A DNA stretch of 7,611 nucleotides, from positions 1 through 7,611 of the forward strand of contig DDED01000030.1 in NCBI GenBank assembly GCA_002336035.1, read 5' to 3'. Made by a program: the position numbers and the translations under genes. Below are positions 5,368 to 7,611 of this stretch, one piece after another (the stretch's first letter is position 1; the number at the start of each line of letters is the position of its first letter). The DNA comes from Cellvibrionales bacterium UBA1963 (GTDB lineage: Bacteria > Pseudomonadota > Gammaproteobacteria > Pseudomonadales > UBA7434). The notes beneath the pieces are model-generated. The model was given only the letters and a program-made list of their open reading frames with translations, did no database searches and was not told the DNA's origin.

Positions 5368-6198
5368 TTACATTGCTGCGCGAATTGAGGCAATAACAGA
5401 TGCAGTTTTTGGTCTACATTGGCGCCACACATAAAAAGATTCAGCTGCCTGCTCAACCAGCATGCCTAAACCGTCAGCCGTTGCTTGTGCGCCAAAATGA
5501 TTTGCTTGCTGTAAAAACGTAGTCGCCTCTTTGCTGTACATCATGTCATAACAGAATGCCTTATTATAAACTGACGGCTTAACCGCCGGTGCCTCGCCAA
5601 CTAAGCTTGCACTGGTACCATTAATAATAACTTTATATTGGTTTTTTAGTTGCGCATAAGAAACACAATTGAGCGATGTTGGCCCTGCTAAATGTTTAAA
5701 CTGCTCAGCCAATGTCTGTGCTTTTTCAAAGGTTCTATTTGCAATTGTTATCGATAAGGGCTTCACGCCAAGTAGCGGTTCTAAAATGCCTCGCACAGCA
5801 CCTCCTGCCCCTAGTATTAAAATGTCTTCGTGTGCTAATGGCCAGCCTAAATTAATACTAATGTCTGTTAACAAACCACTGCCATCCGTATTGTCACCCA
5901 CAATTAAGCCATTTTTCTTTACTAAAGTATTTACTGCGCCAGCTATTTTTGCTCTAGCTGTTAATTGTTCAGCGAAATGGTAGGCAGCCAATTTAAATGG
6001 CACCGTGATATTTAGCCCTGAGCCGCCTGCATTAAAAAATTCTTGTGCAGAGACTTCAAACGCATCAATATTAATTAACCGCTTTTGATAAGTCATGACT
6101 TGCTTCGTTTGTTCGGCAAACCGATGATGAATATCAGGCGACTTACTGTGCTCAATCGGGTTGCCAAACACAGCGTAACTCGCCGTTGAATTTGTCAT
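5368..6198 (-). CDS. aroE: Shikimate dehydrogenase (NADP+)
   Basis: A 276-residue cytoplasmic enzyme that reduces 3-dehydroshikimate to shikimate with NADPH in the chorismate/aromatic amino acid pathway; E. coli AroE is 272 residues. The N-terminal substrate domain shows FGNPIEHSKSP (11-21) with the shikimate-binding serines, NITVPFK with catalytic K69, N90 in AVNT, and catalytic D105 in GDNTDG. The nucleotide-binding domain shows the glycine loop GAGGAVRG (130-137) and NRT (154-156), the NADP-selecting arginine motif. Near the C-terminus are Y221 in DMMYSKE and DGLGMLVEQAAESF with Q250. All key residues are present. It starts 2 bases after the hemF stop. A GGAG 12 bases upstream lies inside the hemF end, suggesting translational coupling. 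Confidence 0.97.
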   Translation of the reverse strand: MTNSTASYAVFGNPIEHSKSPDIHHRFAEQTKQVMTYQKRLINIDAFEVSAQEFFNAGGSGLNITVPFKLAAYHFAEQLTARAKIAGAVNTLVKKNGLIVGDNTDGSGLLTDISINLGWPLAHEDILILGAGGAVRGILEPLLGVKPLSITIANRTFEKAQTLAEQFKHLAGPTSLNCVSYAQLKNQYKVIINGTSASLVGEAPAVKPSVYNKAFCYDMMYSKEATTFLQQANHFGAQATADGLGMLVEQAAESFYVWRQCRPKTASVIASIRAAM

Positions 6199-6200
6199 TG

Positions 6201-7133
6201 TTATGCATCACTCCGATCATTGTAATTGAGCCAATCTTTTGGCTTTAACATGGCCAGTAATTGCTGCTGATGCGACTCGAATTTATCGCCTTGTGCAGCA
6301 TAGTGCCAGCTTACTTCAGGAGGCATCGACATTAAAATGGACTCGGTTCGCCCGCCTGATTGCAAACCAAAAAGCGTACCGCGATCATACACCAAATTGA
6401 ATTCAACATAGCGACCTCGACGATAGCGCTGAAATTGTTTGTGAGACTCGTCAAATGCATCCCCTTTGCGACGGCTGACGATGTCACTGTATGCGCAAAT
6501 AAATTGATTACCAACTTGTTTTATGAAATCAAACGATTTATCAAAACCCCACTCGTTTAAGTCATCAAAGAATAACCCCCCGATGCCGCGATGCTCATCG
6601 CGATGAGGTAAATAAAAATACTCGTCGCAGTTTTTTTTAAACCGTTCATAGACTGTATCACCAAACGAGTGGCATGCTTTTTCGGCAGCGCAATGCCAGC
6701 TAACACAATCAGCCTCAACCGGATAAAAGGGCGTTAGATCGATTCCTCCACCAAACCACCACACAGGTTTTTGACCGGGCTTTTCAGCAATAAAAAATCT
6801 CAGGTTAGCGTGTGCTGTTGGAACAAACGGATTGTCTGGATGCATCACCACTGAAACTCCCAGCGCTTCAAAACTACAGCCTGCTAATTCAGGACGAGTT
6901 ACTGTGGCAGAAGGGGGCAATTTACCACCAAAGACATGTGAAAAATTAACACCGCCTTTTTCAAATACAATGCCGTCACTCATGACGCGCGTTCGGCCAC
7001 CACCGCCTTCGCTTCGCTGCCACAAGTCTTCGACAAATTGCCCCTGAGTATCGAGGTCTTCGCATGCATTACAAATTCGATCTTGCAACGCTAACAGAAA
7101 ACTGGTTACTGCTTGCTTATCTATATTGCTCAC
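6201..7133 (-). CDS. hemF: Oxygen-dependent coproporphyrinogen III oxidase
   Basis: A 310-residue cytoplasmic enzyme that uses O2 to decarboxylate coproporphyrinogen III to protoporphyrinogen IX in heme synthesis; E. coli HemF has 299. It matches the family end to end: FVEDLWQRSEGGGGRTRV (33-50), GVNFSHV, RPELAGCSFEALGVS, WWFGGGIDLTPFYP, CDEYFYLPHR, RGIGGLFFDDLN, YRRGRYVEFNLVYDRGTLFG and GGRTESILMSMPP. H98, H108, H147 and H177 have the same spacing as the four conserved histidines of the E. coli enzyme. I chose the GTG at 7133 because TTGAGG sits 6 bases ahead; an in-frame TTG at 7145 would itself be part of that Shine-Dalgarno. It lies between tsaC (54 bases upstream) and aroE (2 bases downstream). 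It supplies heme for aerobic respiration, fitting the nearby coxBA in theme only. Confidence 0.97.
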   Translation of the reverse strand: MSNIDKQAVTSFLLALQDRICNACEDLDTQGQFVEDLWQRSEGGGGRTRVMSDGIVFEKGGVNFSHVFGGKLPPSATVTRPELAGCSFEALGVSVVMHPDNPFVPTAHANLRFFIAEKPGQKPVWWFGGGIDLTPFYPVEADCVSWHCAAEKACHSFGDTVYERFKKNCDEYFYLPHRDEHRGIGGLFFDDLNEWGFDKSFDFIKQVGNQFICAYSDIVSRRKGDAFDESHKQFQRYRRGRYVEFNLVYDRGTLFGLQSGGRTESILMSMPPEVSWHYAAQGDKFESHQQQLLAMLKPKDWLNYNDRSDA

Positions 7134-7139
7134 AATTTG

Positions 7140-7145
7140 CCTCAA
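7140..7145 (-). promoter_or_regulatory. Shine-Dalgarno of hemF
   Basis: TTGAGG on the minus strand lies 6 bases before the GTG at 7133. It decides the start in favour of GTG rather than the TTG contained in the motif itself. Confidence 0.6.
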
Positions 7146-7187
7146 TGCTTAATACGATTTCGAAGCGGATAATTTAACGGTAGCAGT

Positions 7188-7611
7188 TTAACGTAAAACT
7201 TCGTTAGTCACTAAATGCCGTAATTCCGACGTTTGCTGTTGACCACCAAGGGATCCATCCACATACACTTGGACACGATTTAAAAAGGTATCTTCCACTT
7301 GATGTCGATTCTGCGCTGCGACCTGACCGCTGAGGTTCGCCGATGTTGATACCATCATGCAATCAAAGGCTTGGCATAATTCCACCACAATTGGATGGCG
7401 AGAGACCCGAACGGCAACGGTATTAAATTGACCGGTTATCCATCGAGGCATTGCATTATTGTTGGGAATTACCCATGTTGTAGCCCGCTGCGTGGGCTCA
7501 ACTCGCTCGCAATGGGTTTGAAAGCGAGAACGTAGCTCAGGAGGCAGGTGTTGGGTAATCAGCCGGCATTGATCCACATTGGCAGCCACTACAATCAAGC
7601 CTTTATCGACG
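7188..7611 (-). CDS. tsaC: L-threonylcarbamoyladenylate synthase (TsaC/YrdC), C-terminal part; 5' end outside window
   Basis: The frame is open to the right edge, reading VDKGLIVVAANVDQ, which matches the DKGLILIAAN segment of E. coli TsaC (about one third into the protein). The 5' end, with the start codon and the first KQRP-type nucleotide-binding part, is therefore missing; 141 codons including the stop remain. The enzyme makes threonylcarbamoyl-AMP from Thr, bicarbonate and ATP, the first step of tRNA t6A37 modification. The segments AMPRWITGQFNTVAVRVSRHP, VELCQAF and the nucleotide-binding STSANLSG follow the family order. The end, GG...SELRHLVTNEVLR, aligns with the E. coli C-terminus, so the 3' end is intact. 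It heads the tsaC-hemF-aroE run. Sua5-type proteins are longer at the C-terminus, so this is the short TsaC form. Confidence 0.93.
   Translation of the reverse strand, partial: VDKGLIVVAANVDQCRLITQHLPPELRSRFQTHCERVEPTQRATTWVIPNNNAMPRWITGQFNTVAVRVSRHPIVVELCQAFDCMMVSTSANLSGQVAAQNRHQVEDTFLNRVQVYVDGSLGGQQQTSELRHLVTNEVLR

Noticed and set aside
5355..5456. Longer N-terminus for the TIGR03790-family protein (start at 5456)
   Set aside because: It would overlap the aroE end by 89 bases and put 34 residues before an evident signal peptide, while GAGG supports the ATG at 5354.

Overview
This window looks like ordinary chromosomal DNA from a gammaproteobacterium with a moderate to low G+C content. The best evidence is synteny. 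A tsaC (yrdC) - hemF - aroE run lies near a gamma-carbonic anhydrase gene (yrdA type) and a YheV-type zinc-ribbon gene. I know these genes and this grouping mainly from Enterobacterales, Pseudomonas and marine relatives. A cytochrome-c-fused CoxB next to CoxA also fits an aerobic member of this class. I cannot name a genus.

Layout from left to right. Positions 1-1300 (minus strand) hold the 5' end of coxA, cut by the window edge, preceded by complete coxB. Together they encode the catalytic core of an aa3/caa3-type terminal oxidase. Positions 1301-1772 are a 472-base gene-free divergent region between coxB and a MATE transporter gene. It holds a 13-base palindrome, a perfect TATAAT facing coxB, a 9-base direct repeat spaced 32 bases apart, a weak hairpin and a weak Fur-like match. 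Positions 1773-3101 (plus) encode a DinF-type MATE exporter. It converges on a small zinc-ribbon gene, yheV (minus). A short intergenic region with a symmetric palindrome separates yheV from the divergent gamma-carbonic anhydrase gene (plus, 3507-4064).

From 4059 to the right edge, all genes are on the minus strand. Read 5' to 3' they are tsaC (5' end outside the window), hemF, aroE and a secreted TIGR03790-family protein of unknown function. The hemF-aroE gap is 2 bases and the aroE-to-last-gene gap is 13 bases, so these are very likely one operon. The last gene ends tail-to-tail on the carbonic anhydrase gene, and one palindrome, CTATAG, supplies both stop codons.

Functional themes are aerobic respiration (coxBA), heme synthesis by the oxygen-dependent route (hemF), aromatic precursor synthesis (aroE) and tRNA t6A modification (tsaC). 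The least understood element is the TIGR03790-family gene ending an otherwise housekeeping operon. I found no mobile element, CRISPR array, tRNA, rRNA or clear Rho-independent terminator, and nothing that is clearly a new multi-gene system.
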